Shown one piece after another: positions 1 to 11,242 of a DNA stretch of 64,000 nt. Source of the DNA: Cephalotus follicularis. Lineage: Eukaryota; Streptophyta; Magnoliopsida; Oxalidales; Cephalotaceae. How positions within the stretch are numbered: the stretch's first letter is position 1; each line of letters begins with the position of its first letter. A model generated the notes under the pieces. The model saw only the letters and a program-made list of their open reading frames with translations. It did no database searches and had not been told where the DNA came from. A program made the position numbers and the translations under genes. The DNA lies in NCBI GenBank assembly GCA_001972305.1, contig BDDD01001781.1, forward strand, positions 231,114 to 295,113, read 5' to 3'.

Positions 1-429
1 AAAGCTACAGACCAATTTTGTTAAAAGACATCGATGTGTTGTGTGAAAGACATCGATCTGCATGAAAGGCGTCGACTTCTTCTTGAAAGACGTCGACTTC
101 TTTTTCATAGCTCCTTGAAGATTGTTGCATTTTTCCAGAAAAGACATCGACTTCTTCTTGAAAGACGTCGACTTGATTGTGTAAACCCAGAAAAGAGATC
201 GACTTGTATTGAAAGGAGTCGACTTCTTTAATCTGTTTTCTGCAGAATTTGCATTTCTTCAACCTTTGCACTTTAAACTCCAATTTTGCACACTTTTGGG
301 TAGTATTTTTGTACTTTGGTGATTAAACACTTGTACCTGAAAATCATTAAAACACAACCAAAGTAATCTATTCCAAGGCATAAAAATATAACAAATAACG
401 CATTAAAAACAATACATTTTTATGCTAAA
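1..429. repeat. unassigned transposon-derived segment with TCGA array
   Basis: No coding domain is visible. Positions 25-235 hold about eight spaced TCGA-centred units of the types AAAGACATCGATG and GTCGACTTCTT; the rest is AT-rich. Open frames on both strands here come from the repeat, whose spacing is often a multiple of three and which lacks stop codons. It abuts the broken gag of G1, so it could be the inside of G1 or another element whose remainder lies left of the window. Confidence 0.45.
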
Positions 430-866
430 CACCAATCTGTGTTAACCATAGCCCACCAGTGCTCAGCTTATCCTTGGAGCATATACACTACCAATGCCAA
501 TCTCTGTTCATCATCACATCCCATGACCTCAAAGATCTTCTCCAATTGAGTTAGCCAAGACTCAGCAAAGGTAGGATCAGGGAGTCCTACAAACGTTGGA
601 GGCTGCAACTTTAGGAAATGGCCCAACATGTCTTCCCTCCTTGGTCTACGTTCAACTTGAGCATGTTGGCATCCCATCAGAGTATGCATCTGTGTCATCG
701 TGGCACATAGCTGTCTCCAAACCTCCGGGTCAACACCGGCTGGTGGAGCATTGGGACCATACTCTAGAAAAACATTACCAGGTGTCGGTTCATTAACAAC
801 ATGAGCGGGGACAGGAGCAGGAGCATTCCTTCCACCCCGACGGCCACGCCTTCCTCTATTGTTCAT
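430..866 (-). pseudogene. gag: G1 gag, N-terminal part, broken
   Basis: Gypsy gag, the capsid/nucleocapsid precursor that packages element RNA. I start it at ATG 866-864, the first Met after the primer-binding site; it opens MNNRGRRGRRGG, the Arg/Gly-rich start common in chromovirus gag. The retrotransposon-gag segment follows (FLKLQPPTFVG... AESWLTQLEKIFEVM). A TAA at 470-468 falls just before AEHWWAM, part of the conserved E-A-x-x-W-W block of this family, so the frame is closed by one nonsense change and then lost altogether beyond about 430. No zinc knuckle remains. Upstream in-frame codons to 995 are leader sequence and are left out. Confidence 0.75.
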
Positions 867-1035
867 TGTTATAAAAGGCAACAATGGGATGATCAGATAC
901 AATCTCTTCAATTCAAATATCAATCTCTTTTCCAATAAACAATAGCATGAATAAGCAAAAACATCTATCATGCAAATCCATTCAGTCAATCTCAATCAAC
1001 GCATTAATATATTTCACTAGCAGGCCAACCAATGT

Positions 1036-1046
1036 CTCTGATACCA
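1036..1046 (-). promoter_or_regulatory. G1 primer-binding site (tRNA-iMet type)
   Basis: The minus strand reads TGGTATCAGAG, complementary to the 3' end of plant initiator-Met tRNA. It lies three bases inside the LTR terminus. Confidence 0.85.
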
Positions 1047-2414
1047 TTCTGTAACACCCCGCGTCCGAAGGACCGACATGTGGCATTAATCTCAATCCAA
1101 TATACAATACAATGGTCGGGACTAGCAATATAAAAATACGGAAAACTACAAACTTTATAAAACATGTCATTGTGCGGAAGATACAATACGATGCACCATC
1201 CCTGCGATTCCATACAATACTATTCAGTTACAATACTATGCCAGTCATTTCATTTCAATACACATTACATTTCAATACAATACTCGTCGGTACATTTATA
1301 ATCCAAGCTCAGTCACATCGAACGGTCACGCGGTCGCACCAAATCTTCAATCCTTCTGTCCACTGCTACCAGCTGCCCTACTTATGCCACACATAAAAAG
1401 TGCAACACAGCCCCACCCTGAAGGATGGGTTTAGCCACAACGCTAAACAGAAACCCCATGCAGCATGTATGCATGTACAACAAGCAACATTAGTGATAGT
1501 CTATGCAATATAAATGTGCAGTGTACAGTATAAATGCATGATATGGCAAATGCATGTGTACAAATTGCGACCAGACTATCCGTATGACACTGGACCATAA
1601 TAGAGCATATGGATAGGATCTATAACAATCAATCAATACCAGACACTCAATGGTGGTGTATAAAACACCCAATCAAACAATCATATCCTATAGAGCATGC
1701 GACCTCAGGTTAGTACAATGTCAATCAATTGTAATGATCAATCCCACGGAAGGTAGTCCTTCGAAAAAGGTGGGAGATCTATCTACTGTTCTCAGACTGA
1801 TTAGGTCTGGAACTCGTAGATCTTCCAACATATGACTGGGTCAATACAATATCCATGAGCTACAACCGAGGGAGATACTGTTACCGTTATGGAGCTACGG
1901 CCCTCAAGGGAGCATCAATTGTCAATCAATACAATACTGCTCGTCAGTAGATCAATACAACTCAATAAATGATACGATCGACAGAATAGGAGGACAGAGT
2001 CAACAACCTAACATGCCAACACGAATCATAAGGTCGTCCTATAGGATCCATACAATACAATCAATATGTCAGTACAATGCCAATAAGTGGTGATGTCTAA
2101 TGGAGAAATGGGAATATGCATCCAACGTTCCGAACTTAGACCCACAACACTTATGGCTCAATCAACCAATTAGTAGCCGATAGACGGTGACAATCCAATC
2201 AACGAGATAAGAAGAAGTATCTATCCGGTTGGTGAAAGTCACTGGATCATCACATATGACTCAAGTTGTCACCCTATCAATTTATCAATTCAATCTTTGA
2301 AAACTGTAGAAAACTATGTTTCAAATGCTTGAATACCTCAAGTGAGGCTCTGGTCAAGCGACAATGTGAAATGGAGTTGAAAACTAGCTTTAAAACAGTT
2401 AAAAATTCCATTCA

Positions 2415-2745
2415 GCCTAAAAGGCGTCGATGTCCTTGCCAAAGACATCGATGCGTATCAGGGCATTCCTTTAAAATGGTAGAAGGACATCGTCGTCTTC
2501 GAAAGACATCGATGTCTTTCTCTATTGGTATAGAGATCTGGCTGAAGGATGTCGATGTCTTTGAACAAAGACGTCAACGCGATTCAATAAAAGTAGCCTG
2601 GGAATGCACATCGATGTTCAGCATCGATATCTTTCCTACGGAGAACACATCTTGCTGCGGAATCAAGGATACAACATTCTAAAGCGAAAGACATCAACGT
2701 CGATGGGCTGGGGTCGATGTGTTTGCTGGGCAAGGTCGATTTTTG
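2415..2745. repeat. TCGA-palindrome array in the G1 LTR
   Basis: Spaced units centred on TCGA with arms AAAGACA/TGTCTTT. The copy at 2501-2520, GAAAGACATCGATGTCTTTC, is a perfect 20-base palindrome. Other copies are degenerate (for example GGCGTCGATG, GGATGTCGATGTC) with irregular gaps between them. Confidence 0.8.
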
Positions 2746-3237
2746 TGCAGAAAAAGTGGCCAATGTCAAGTCAAAATTCAATTTAAAGTCTTTCTTTGAA
2801 AACTAAGGGTTAAAATCAATCATTTAAGGTTAGTAAAACTTGTTACAACCTCTGAATTTCAATTTAATCCTTCTAGATCAGTTAGATCGAGGATATCAAT
2901 AAAAACCCTAGTTTCTCAATTCTATACAATACAATCAATCATGCAATTCCATCAATCATGCAATTAAGTAATAGGAAATTCAAGTAGGGAAGTCCTACCT
3001 ATAACCGAAGCTTAAAAAGTTGAGCTTCCAACAATCAATCGGTTGAAATCACCCAAGAATCAGCTACTATCTCACTCAAACGACAACCCTCAACTTCCAA
3101 TCGCTATCCTTGTTGATGGAGATGCAAATCGGGGCTTCTAGGGAGGGAGATGAGGCTTCTCAGCAAGAGAGAGAAGGAGAGGGATAGAGAGAGATGGAGA
3201 AGAATGAGAAAAATTAGAAGAATGGCTGAGGAATTGG

Positions 3238-3245
3238 CTTATATA
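3238..3245 (-). promoter_or_regulatory. candidate TATA box of the G1 LTR
   Basis: The minus strand reads TATATAAG within GGCTATATAAGCC, about 190 bases from the LTR start, a plausible place for a plant LTR core promoter. No transcript evidence. Confidence 0.5.
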
Positions 3246-3434
3246 GCCGATTCTGCCAACTCTCTGAAACTCATCCCAAACATCCTGACTATATATGCAT
3301 GTGATCAAAACAATAGCAATAGGTATAGGAATACCTCAATTCAATACAGTGCAATACGGTTCAATACAAATCCCTACAGTACAATATGGTGCAAAGTATG
3401 CATGAATAGTACAAAGGAAATTCGGGTCGTTACA

Positions 3435-3494
3435 GTTCTCAAGGCCCATAGCACATTAATACAATATTTATTCATGATATTCAGGGCATTACAC
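3435..3494 (-). repeat. G0: possible terminus of another gypsy LTR
   Basis: On the minus strand, position 3494 begins TGTAATGCCCTGAATATCATG, which resembles the TGTAACGCCC opening of the gypsy LTRs elsewhere in this window. Sixty bases later G1 begins. Immediately to the right, C1b's 3' LTR breaks off, as expected if G0 inserted there and G1 then inserted in G0. The far end of G0 would be outside the window. Confidence 0.35.
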
Positions 3495-4138
3495 TTTTGC
3501 CAACACGTGGCTAGTGCTGGGGAAGGCAAAAATCAAAGCCAAGTGGTTGCTGCACAATTCATGACAGCCGCTCAGGTCCAAGGACACAACGCATGTCATG
3601 TATGGCCTACTAGCCACCTTTGGCTATACATTATCGAGACAATAGGAATCCTATTGACAAAGGTGTTGACTCTCCAAATAGGCTTCCTATGGTGGGACAA
3701 TTCAGTGTCATGCCTCCAGCATGCACCTCGTAGTAGCTTTAGGGTAAACCCAAATGGCAATGAGATAATCCATCCTCCACATGACTTGCGAGCAAGCATA
3801 ACATGGCAAGTCTTTGAAGTTCATTAATTGCCCTAAGAAAGTGAACCTATGACTTGGAACGTTCTGCCAGAAGGGAGTAAGGATATTATTCTCATAACCT
3901 CTCAGGCACGAGATCCAACCCCTTGAACTATAGGGAACTATATGTGTATTCAGTTAGCATGGTGATTAACTGATCCGTAGTGACGGTTTGAAATAATACA
4001 TATAGCAAATACTGATGTTACTGAATATGCACAATAGAACATGAATGGAGCTAAGAATGTACGGATAAAGAGTGTATCATATGTAAAATACATATGGATA
4101 CAGCACCTCATAGCTTATAGGGACACCCTAATCTAAAA
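3495..4138 (-). repeat. C1b 3' LTR, truncated
   Basis: Matches the first 640 or so bases of the LTR at 28287-30745 and of the C1 LTRs at 40709 and 51376 (shared minus-strand opening TTAGATTAGGGTGTCCC, altered at the very terminus to TTTTAG). It stops abruptly at 3495, where the G0 terminus begins, so about 1.8 kb of LTR is missing or displaced. Confidence 0.8.
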
Positions 4139-6931
4139 ATCTCCAACTTGGCCCTCAAGCCACAAATACCTTCAGCGTAAGTCCATCGCTTTCTCTAGCA
4201 TAGCTCATGGCTTTTGTCAGTGGGTCTGCTAAGTTCGCTTCCTCTGCGACTCTCTCTATGGTCACATCTACTCTTGTGATGTCTCCTATATTTCCTCAAT
4301 CACATATCTACCGAGACATTTCCACTGATTATGATCTCCACGATCAAAGGATACCGTCACTGTATATGTTTGGTGTAGTAATGAGACATGGGTTCCATGG
4401 CTTGTGTAAAAGTCCCTATCAATGTCACAGTCACCACAACTGGACAAACGATGAATGGAACCTCTATAAAATTCAATAATGAACTTCCACATCCAAACTA
4501 GCTACCAATATTGATATCACATGTTACAACATACTCTCATTCCATGGTGGAGTATGCAGTCCTCGAATGCCACAAACTCCTCCAACTCACACAGCACTTC
4601 CGTTCAGGACCAACACATATCTTGAGACGGATTTGTGATCATCCAGATCACATTTGAAATTTGAGTCGTTATAACTCATAACTGTCAACTCACTATCATC
4701 TCTATATGTCAAGAAGGTATCCTGAGTCTCTCTTAGATATCATATTCTCTTGACAATTTCACAGTGCCTCTCACTGGGATTGGACTGAAATCGACTAGAC
4801 ATTCTCTAGGAAATGTGCGACATCAGGCATAGTACGAAGTATGGCATACATGAAGGAGCCCACATCCGAAGCATAAGGCAGCCTATTCATGCGTGTCTAC
4901 TCCTTAGAAGTCTTAGAAGACATCCTCTTGGAAAGGTGAATTCCTAGGCTAATTGGCAGTAAGCCATTTATGGAATTCTTTTCCATTCCATTTCAGCACT
5001 CTACTGATTTACTGGCTTTGGGAAATTCCAAGCAACACACTTGATCTATCTCTTATAGATCTTCATTCTAAAAGCGTAGGAAGCCCTTCCCAAATACTTT
5101 TCGGAGAAGCTCTTGGTTAATTGTAATTTAACATGCCTACATGATATCCAATGTATAGTATGTCATTCATGTACAGTACCAAGAAAGTGATTTCTGGGTT
5201 ATCCTATTAATGGTAGACATTAGGCTTATCCATGTCTTTAATGAGGCTAAAAGATTTTAATGGTCTCATCAAATCGGATGTCTCAGCTACGGGATGCTTG
5301 CTTAAGGTCTTAGGTAGACCTTAGGAGCTTGAACCTTCTGTGCCAATGCTCCTCGGATGTAAACCCCTTGGGTTTCGGACATATAGATGTCCTTTTCAAG
5401 ATATTCCTTCAAGAAGGCCGTCTTGAAATCCATTTGCCATATCTCATTATCATAACCAGCGGCAGTAGCAAGCAGTATCCGAATGGACTTAAGCATTGCA
5501 ACTGTAGAGAAAGTTTCGGTATAGTCGACCACTTGTCTTATACTATACCCTTTCGCGATCAATTGCGCTTTATAGGTTTTAACCGTATCCATTAACGCCA
5601 ATCTTGTTCCTAAATATCTACTTGCATCCGATAGGATTTTATGCCTTCAGGTGTATTTACCAAGTTCTCACTTAGTTGGCGTATATGGAGTCCATCACAG
5701 ATTTTGTGGCTTCTAGACATGTCATGGAATCAGTGCTCTTCACTGGTTACTTGTAGTTGACGGGCTCATCATTATCGCTAACGACAGGTTCGTCAGTGCC
5801 TTTCATCAGAAAACCTTATTTCTCAGGCACTACCAAAAACCTTGCCTGATCTCCTCCACTCGAGGAGTGCATTACTGAGATTCAATCTCATATTGGGATC
5901 CTTTCCTAGCAATGTCTCTAGAGGTTTCAACCTCTAATTCCTTATCGTCCTATAGGTTTTCACCTTGTGGAAACTCTCTTAATTTCATCTTACTCCCACT
6001 ACTTCCTATAAGCAGGTATTCGCTCTCTAGGAATTTTGCAGTGCGTGAAACAAAAGCCTTTTGTTCGCTGGGATGGTTGAAATAATATGCTAAGTGCTCC
6101 TTAGGATATCACACAAACTGGAAACATCTTGATCATGCCTCCAGCTTAGAAGCTTCCCACATTCTTACACAAGCTAGACAGCCCTTAACACTCAAAAGGT
6201 TTAGGCTGGGTTTCCTCCACTTAAATTTCTCACAATATATGGAGGGGATGGATTTCAAAGGAATCTGGTTTAGGATATGCACTGCCGACTGTAGTGCATA
6301 ACCCAGAATGAGATAGGAGGATATATAAAAAGACATTATGGACTGGACAACATCACCCAGGTCCACTTACTCCATACAGATATCCACTGAGCTGTGGTGT
6401 TCTGGTAGGTGTCCATTGAAAGAGAATTCTATTATCTCTCAGATAATGTTGAAATTCAGCTGATAGGTATTTGCCCCTTCGATCCCACCGAAGTGTTTTA
6501 ATGGGCTTACCCATTTACTTATATACTTCCTGTCAAAAATCCTTGACTCTTTCGTAGGATTAAGACTTGTGTTTCGCCTGAAACACGTACCCAAACCATG
6601 ATAAATCATCAGTGAAGGTATTGAAGTAGTGAAAACCTCCATTTGCATTGACCGACATTTGGTTCACTACCGTTGGTGCAGACTTAACTTAATCTGTCCA
6701 CTACCCTTTCTCTACATTCGAACAATGGAGATTTGGTCATCACACCAATCACACATGGTGCACACAATGGAGAGGACTTCACGTCCTGGATGTCTAATAG
6801 TCCATCCTTAACCATTGTGTTCATCTAGTCTCGCTAGGATGACCTAATCCATAATGCAAAATGTATGAAGGATTTATCTCTATTGTCACTTATAGCCTTT
6901 TATTAGTAGTTCCTTGAATTGTTAATGTAAT
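4139..6931 (-). pseudogene. pol: C1b pol remnants: integrase, RT, RNase H
   Basis: Copia pol in advanced decay, read on the minus strand. At 6648-6133 integrase fragments survive (SKWVSPLKHFGG..., SAVHILNQIPLKS... KWRKPSLN). At 5601-5302 is an RT fragment (TYKAQLIAKGYSIRQVVDYTETFSTVAMLKSIRILLATAAG... IWQMDFKTAFLKEYLEKDIYM), the first conserved blocks of the copia RVT_2 domain. From 5100 to 4139 only traces of the RT C-terminus and RNase H can be aligned by eye, with many stops and indels. The polypurine tract region (GGCCAAGTTGGAGAT, minus) abuts the 3' LTR. C1 carries the same genes in similar decay. Confidence 0.75.
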
Positions 6932-6936
6932 GTTAT
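6932..6936 (+). repeat. TSD of G2 (left copy GTTAT)
   Basis: GTTAT here and at 25154-25158 flank G2 directly. C1 has the unoccupied site with a single copy near 49020 (reverse orientation), confirming that this is an insertion duplication. Confidence 0.92.
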
Positions 6937-7104
6937 TGTAACGCCCGTAATTTTCATGTACTGTAATTTCACAATGTAATTGTACCTTATTTGTGGAATT
7001 AATTAAATGATGGATTTTTCCGAATTTGATGATGTTTTCCCAAACTATGATGATGTTTATTTTAAATCAATTATAAACTTAGAAGTGTGCTTACTTAGTA
7101 AATA

Positions 7105-7265
7105 CTGGAGGCAGACGACTGGTATGGGAGACCAGCCAACTGGCTGACTGCGTGTGGAAGCAGTCGACTGGTGGTCTGAACCAGTCGACTGGCCAACTGT
7201 TGTGACACTTGGCAACAGACTGCCAGGGGAACAGCCAACTACCAGGGAAAGGCAGCCGACTGGAT
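7105..7265. repeat. TCGA-palindrome array, cluster 1 of G2 5' LTR
   Basis: Units of the type CAGTCGACTGG and variants (CAGACGACTGG, CAGCCAACTGG), several per 160 bases. The copy at 7181-7192 is the perfect palindrome CCAGTCGACTGG. The same cluster is at 22640-22800 in the 3' LTR. Confidence 0.85.
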
Positions 7266-8074
7266 CATGCACTGTTTATTGCATGTGACAGAAATCATAT
7301 GTTACAACTGACATTGGAAGTTGGTGCCATATGTGCCTCATGCAGCCGGAAGAATGGAAGAAAGGGACACATGTGGATCATGCAAGACTTCATGGGGCAG
7401 AGAAATTGGCCCTGTGAGTGTGTGCATCGATGTGAATGGGAGAGTGTGGCATTTAGTGCCACGTGAGGAGTGAAGGAAGAAAAAGGAGGAAAGACTCTGC
7501 ATAAAAACGTTCCACTCATTCCCTTTCGTCCTGGTACTGGAAGGACAAAGAACCAGAGAGAATAGTGAGAAAAACACAAAGAAAAGAGAAAGGAGAGTGT
7601 TCCACCATTGTTGAAGCTTGGAGCTCGGGTTGGATCTGTTGGGCTGTTCTTGGAGCTGCTGGGCTTGGAGTTGGAGCTTCTGGGGAGCTCAGAACGTCTC
7701 TGTTGGAACACAAAGAAGTGGACTTATAGATTCCTAACTTGGAATCAAAGGTTGGGGAAGTTGTAATGGCATTTTGAGTTTAAACTTACTGCATGTTCCA
7801 CGATTTGAAATGCCTGGTTTAGTGAGTTGTAGCTAATGAATTTTGAATGTGGTTACTACTGTTTTCAACTGCTATGCCTGCCTACTGAGAATCAATGTGA
7901 TTATTGCGCATGCATGTTGAACCTTATATGGCTTTGGCTGGCATGATGAAATGAGGGTTGGATGAGTTGTTATATGGATGATATGACAACCTGTAGTTGT
8001 ATTTCCTGTCCCTGAGCTTAAGTTATCTGCTTACCATGATCCGTTGGAGTAGTTAGATCTATTGCATGCCACTG

Positions 8075-8350
8075 GTTCGCAGAGCAGCCGACTGTCGAAG
8101 GAAGACAGTCGACTACTCAATGAGACCAGTCGACTGCCAATGGAAAGCAGTCGACTGTTCATACTTCCTACTGCCCAGAAAATAGTGGGAAATGTAACCT
8201 GGGTAATGATCTCTCATGGGTGTACTGTAACAGTCGACTGTTAAAGAACAACCGCTGACTGCCTAATGGACAGTCGACTGGTAGAAGGAACAAGTCGACT
8301 ACTGATACTGCTCGACCCAGAACAGTTGACTGGTAAGGATTCCAGCTGAC
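8075..8350. repeat. TCGA-palindrome array, cluster 2 of G2 5' LTR
   Basis: About ten units of CAGTCGACTG/CAGCCGACTG with gaps of roughly 15-30 bases. The counterpart cluster in the 3' LTR (23590-23870) keeps more intact TCGA cores: several GCTGACTG or GTTGACTG here are GCCGACTG or GTCGACTG there, consistent with C-to-T decay. Confidence 0.85.
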
Positions 8351-9643
8351 TGGGTGAACTACTGCCTGCCTAAAACGATGCGAAACGATCCCGATTCCTG
8401 CTAGGATGCATTTGAGCATTTGTATGCATTGCATATGTACTATTTACTGCCTGTTTGTACTGGTTGTACTAGGATTATGATTTCTAATGCGTTATTACTT
8501 TAGAAATGAATATGAAATTTGAAACTGCTATATTGAGTACGAAATGAATACTGATATCGTATTTTCAAACATCTTTGGAAAGCGATTTCCACTACTGTAA
8601 CTGTTTAAACGTATTTTCTACTGAAAATGCAATATTTCAAATGTTTCCACTTTTGAAACATTTTGGAAATAACCTGCCTGTTGTGGATCTAATCGATCAC
8701 TACTATCCTGTTTACTGTACTGTTACTGCTTGAATTCACTGTTTGCTCTGTGAATTGTTATGTGTTTGTACTTGGGCCACTAGCTGCATGACGGAGGCTG
8801 CCAGCGCCGGCTAGTGGTAGGGTTGACCTAGGGGCCAGGAGTATGGTTGGGTAACTCGCTATACTGTTGCCTCGCTCGGTTGCCTGGAGTAGGGACCGGA
8901 GTGGGAGTGTAGCATGGGGCCAGGAGTTGGCGGCGTTACACATACTGCCTATTGTTGTGGTCATATGTGGACATCCTGTACTGCCTGTTGGTCCTTCTCG
9001 GACATTACTGTTCTTGTTGATGTAGCCCTGGCCGGGTTACTACTATACTGTTCCTGCATACATATATTTTCTTATATATGTACCCGCTGATATTTTACCG
9101 TACTATTAAATATATATATTTTCGTATATATATAAACTGGAATTTCTTCTGTACTGCATCATCCATGCATCCATATCATGACATGTATTTAATTTTAATC
9201 CCGAACTACTTTTACGACTTGGCCGAGTGAGGAAAAAGGCTAACCCCCTACTTTACAGATTGATGCAGTGGACCTGTTGGATTGGCATGGACGAAGAGCA
9301 AGTATTATGTTATTCTTAGTTTTACTATTCTCCTGTTGTGTAATAAACTGAGTTGTTTAAGGATTTCTGATGTACCGCTTTTTCGGATTTGTTTGAGGAT
9401 GGATTTTACACTTGTACTGTAATCACGCTCCGTTTTACGGACGATTAACAATGTTGGGTTGTTTTGGGTAGCGTGTAGTATGGGATGCACGCTACGGGTT
9501 TTACAGCTTATGGATATTTTATGCTTCCGCAACTGACAGCTTGTTAAAAGTTTAAAATTTATGGTTTTACATGAGCTGTATTTATGTGTTAATTGTCCTT
9601 ACTGCTTAAATGTCGTTTCTCTTTAAACGGGGTGTGACAAGAG

Positions 9644-9654
9644 TGGTATCAGAG
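9644..9654 (+). promoter_or_regulatory. G2 primer-binding site
   Basis: TGGTATCAGAG four bases after the 5' LTR, complementary to the initiator-Met tRNA 3' end. Minus-strand cDNA synthesis would prime here. Confidence 0.92.
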
Positions 9655-9750
9655 CATATTCCATATATGCTTAGCTAGGATACTTTCCTTGGCAATTAAT
9701 GAATTGTTTCCTAAATTCATGACTAACCATCCACCCTTCTTATAGGAACA

Positions 9751-9990
9751 ATGGACCGAAGGAGAACACGTGCTAGGGCTAGAGCCGTTGGAGCTAATGC
9801 CCCTGAGGAAGCTAATATTCCGCAAGGGATGAATATTCCCCAAGATGACAGAGATCCGATGGCTCGGATTGTGGACTATTTTCAGCAATAGATGGCCTTT
9901 AACAGGGCTAATATGGAGGACATGCGCCAGTACTACGTGCAAGCTCGACCATAACATAGGGCTCCCGACCTTTGCCCGGGGGAGGATGGT
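9751..9990 (+). pseudogene. gag: G2 gag, N-terminal exon-like half (before C4 insertion)
   Basis: The first ATG after the primer-binding site opens MDRRRTRARARAVGAN, a basic gag start. In-frame TAG (9889-9891, after VDYFQQ) and TAA (9952-9954, after QARP) close it. The frame ends at a GGT codon where C4 is inserted, and coding sense resumes at 18093 with SQFGRDIEKFMRL. It is therefore one gag gene cut by an 8.1-kb insertion, already or subsequently carrying two stops. Both stops could arise by single base changes. Confidence 0.75.
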
Positions 9991-10107
9991 TGTTGACGAT
10001 TTAGTCTCAATCCTTGTTTTGATGATAACATATTTGCATTTAACAAATTTACTTGATGTGCAAGAAATTGCAAGTTCAATACCAAAGCAAAAATAACATC
10101 TGCAGAA

Positions 10108-10550
10108 GAAGACATCGACTCTCAAGGAATGACATCGAAGTCTGTACGAAAGAAGTCGATCCCTATCTTAAAGACATCGACGTCTTTAGGTGCCAAAGTT
10201 ACAGGACAATTTCAAGTGAAGACATCGATGCTTATCAGCAAAGACATCGACGTCCGTACGAAAGACATCGACGTCCGTACGAAAGACATCGACACCTTTC
10301 AATAGACATCGACGCCTTTCTAGAGCTACCTGCATTTCCCAGAAAATACATCGACTCCCACAGAAGAAGACGATGTGATGTTCAAAGATTCAAATCCTTG
10401 AGATTTCCCATAAAAGACATCGACTCCTTTAAAAAGACATCGACGTCTTTTTAAATGAACAAGACCCGGGAAACATGGAACGGCTAGTACAAGCACTTTC
10501 AACGGCTATCAGCTATAAAAACATCGACGCCTTTTGAATGAAGTCGACGT
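10108..10550. repeat. TCGA-palindrome array of C4 5' LTR
   Basis: Around fifteen TCGA cores in 440 bases, against about two expected by chance. Typical unit AAAGACATCGACGTCTTT (10171-10188), a near-perfect dyad. Part is a strict 21-base tandem (AAAGACATCGACGTCCGTACG, two and a bit copies near 10240-10290); elsewhere spacing is irregular. Confidence 0.88.
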
Positions 10551-10647
10551 CTTTATGTCAGCAGAAGACAAATTCAAAGATTGCAACTACACATTATTAA
10601 ATCAAAAGCTTCCATGATTTATGCAAAGGCTACAAATCTTTTATGCC

Positions 10648-10654
10648 TATAAAA
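10648..10654 (+). promoter_or_regulatory. C4 5' LTR TATA box
   Basis: TATAAAA in ATGCCTATAAAAGGAAG, repeated at 17556-17562 in the 3' LTR. Good match to a plant TATA box and well placed to drive genomic RNA of C4. Confidence 0.7.
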
Positions 10655-11187
10655 GGAAGATTGAAACCTCAGAAGATTAACAACAATTCAGAATTATTCA
10701 CATCAATCACACAACATCAAGAGATTTCATATTTAAAGCATTCTAGTGTGTAAAAAGCTCAAAGTGCTCTATATTGCTCTACAAAGCTTCTAAGCTTTAT
10801 TCTTTGAGATTATCCGAGTGTTTCATATGGAGAGCTGTATTTTTCATACCTACCTATTTGAGAGGTTATATTGTAAACACTTTTATCATTACTTGTAAAA
10901 GAGGAGAATCCTCTAAGATCTTGAGGTCAAGGTCTTGTGATTGAGGTCAATCACGAAATTGTGAGGTGTAATGAATTGCTGCCTTAATCAATTCGAGATA
11001 GTGGAAACTCAAGGAGCTCCCTTGGGAAAAGTGGACGTAGGAAAGAGTTAGCCGAACCACTCTAAATTCAGAGAAGTTTTTTTTCCTTTCCTTGACTCTT
11101 TACATTTAAAGTTTTAAATTTCTGATATTTACTTCAATATTCAATTCACCCCCCCTCTTGTATATTGCAAGAGTGTTTTATTTCAAT

Positions 11188-11198
11188 TGGTATCAGAG
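11188..11198 (+). promoter_or_regulatory. C4 primer-binding site
   Basis: TGGTATCAGAG, two bases after the LTR end, complementary to the initiator-Met tRNA 3' end. Confidence 0.92.
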
Positions 11199-11242
11199 CG
11201 GTTAATCTTATTTCTTAATTGTTAGAGATTACAAAGATCCTT

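Larger units (their letters stand above)
430..3434 (-). mobile_element. G1: Ty3/gypsy fragment, LTR plus start of gag
   Basis: Reading leftward on the minus strand there is a complete LTR (3434 to 1050), a tRNA-iMet primer-binding site, a short leader (1035-867) and the first part of gag. No protease, RT or integrase follows, so the element is truncated after about 140 gag codons. Its right edge lies against a second gypsy-like terminus at 3435-3494. No partner LTR or TSD is visible within the window. Confidence 0.75.
1050..3434 (-). repeat. G1 5' LTR (about 2.4 kb)
   Basis: On the plus strand it opens with TGTAACACCCC and closes with GGGTCGTTACA, a TG...CA LTR with a matching six-base terminal inverted repeat. 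The primer-binding site lies just outside its downstream end (1036-1046), which fixes the orientation as minus. A candidate TATA box sits about 190 bases from the LTR start on the minus strand, and a TCGA-palindrome array occupies 2415-2745. Scattered CAATACAAT-like motifs make it AT-rich. Confidence 0.8.
6937..9639 (+). repeat. G2 5' LTR
   Basis: TGTAACGCCCG...ACGGGGTGTGACA, 2703 bases, near-identical by eye to 22470-25153 over its whole length. It carries two clusters of CAGTCGACTGG-type units (7105-7265 and 8075-8350). CATAAAAA near 7501 is the only TATA-like site I noticed between them. A 14-base-spaced pair of TATATATA tracts lies near 9065-9130. Small ORFs in both LTRs on the minus strand are not conserved coding sequences. 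Confidence 0.93.
9991..11185 (+). repeat. C4 5' LTR (1195 bases)
   Basis: TGTTGACGATTTAG...GTTTTATTTCA. It contains a TCGA-palindrome array at 10108-10550 and a TATA box at 10648-10654 about 100 bases further on, so the array sits in U3 immediately upstream of the core promoter. The partner LTR is 69 bases longer, the difference lying inside the array. Confidence 0.92.

Noticed and set aside
5..283. 92-codon minus-strand frame with EVDVFQE repeats
   Set aside because: Same cause: translation of a TCGA palindrome array, open on both strands.
10053..10454. 133-codon frame through the C4 array (repeats of RHRRPYE)
   Set aside because: Produced by the array, whose units lack stops and are often spaced by multiples of three; the frame is disrupted in the 3' LTR.
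10108..10550. Regularly spaced short repeats resembling a CRISPR array
   Set aside because: Spacing is irregular, parts are direct 21-base tandems without spacers, units are inside an LTR and recur in its partner LTR, and the sequence is plant; there are no cas genes.
9644..11198. TGGTATCAGAG motifs as tRNA gene ends
   Set aside because: Each lies two to four bases inside an LTR in the orientation of a primer-binding site, with no tRNA cloverleaf upstream.
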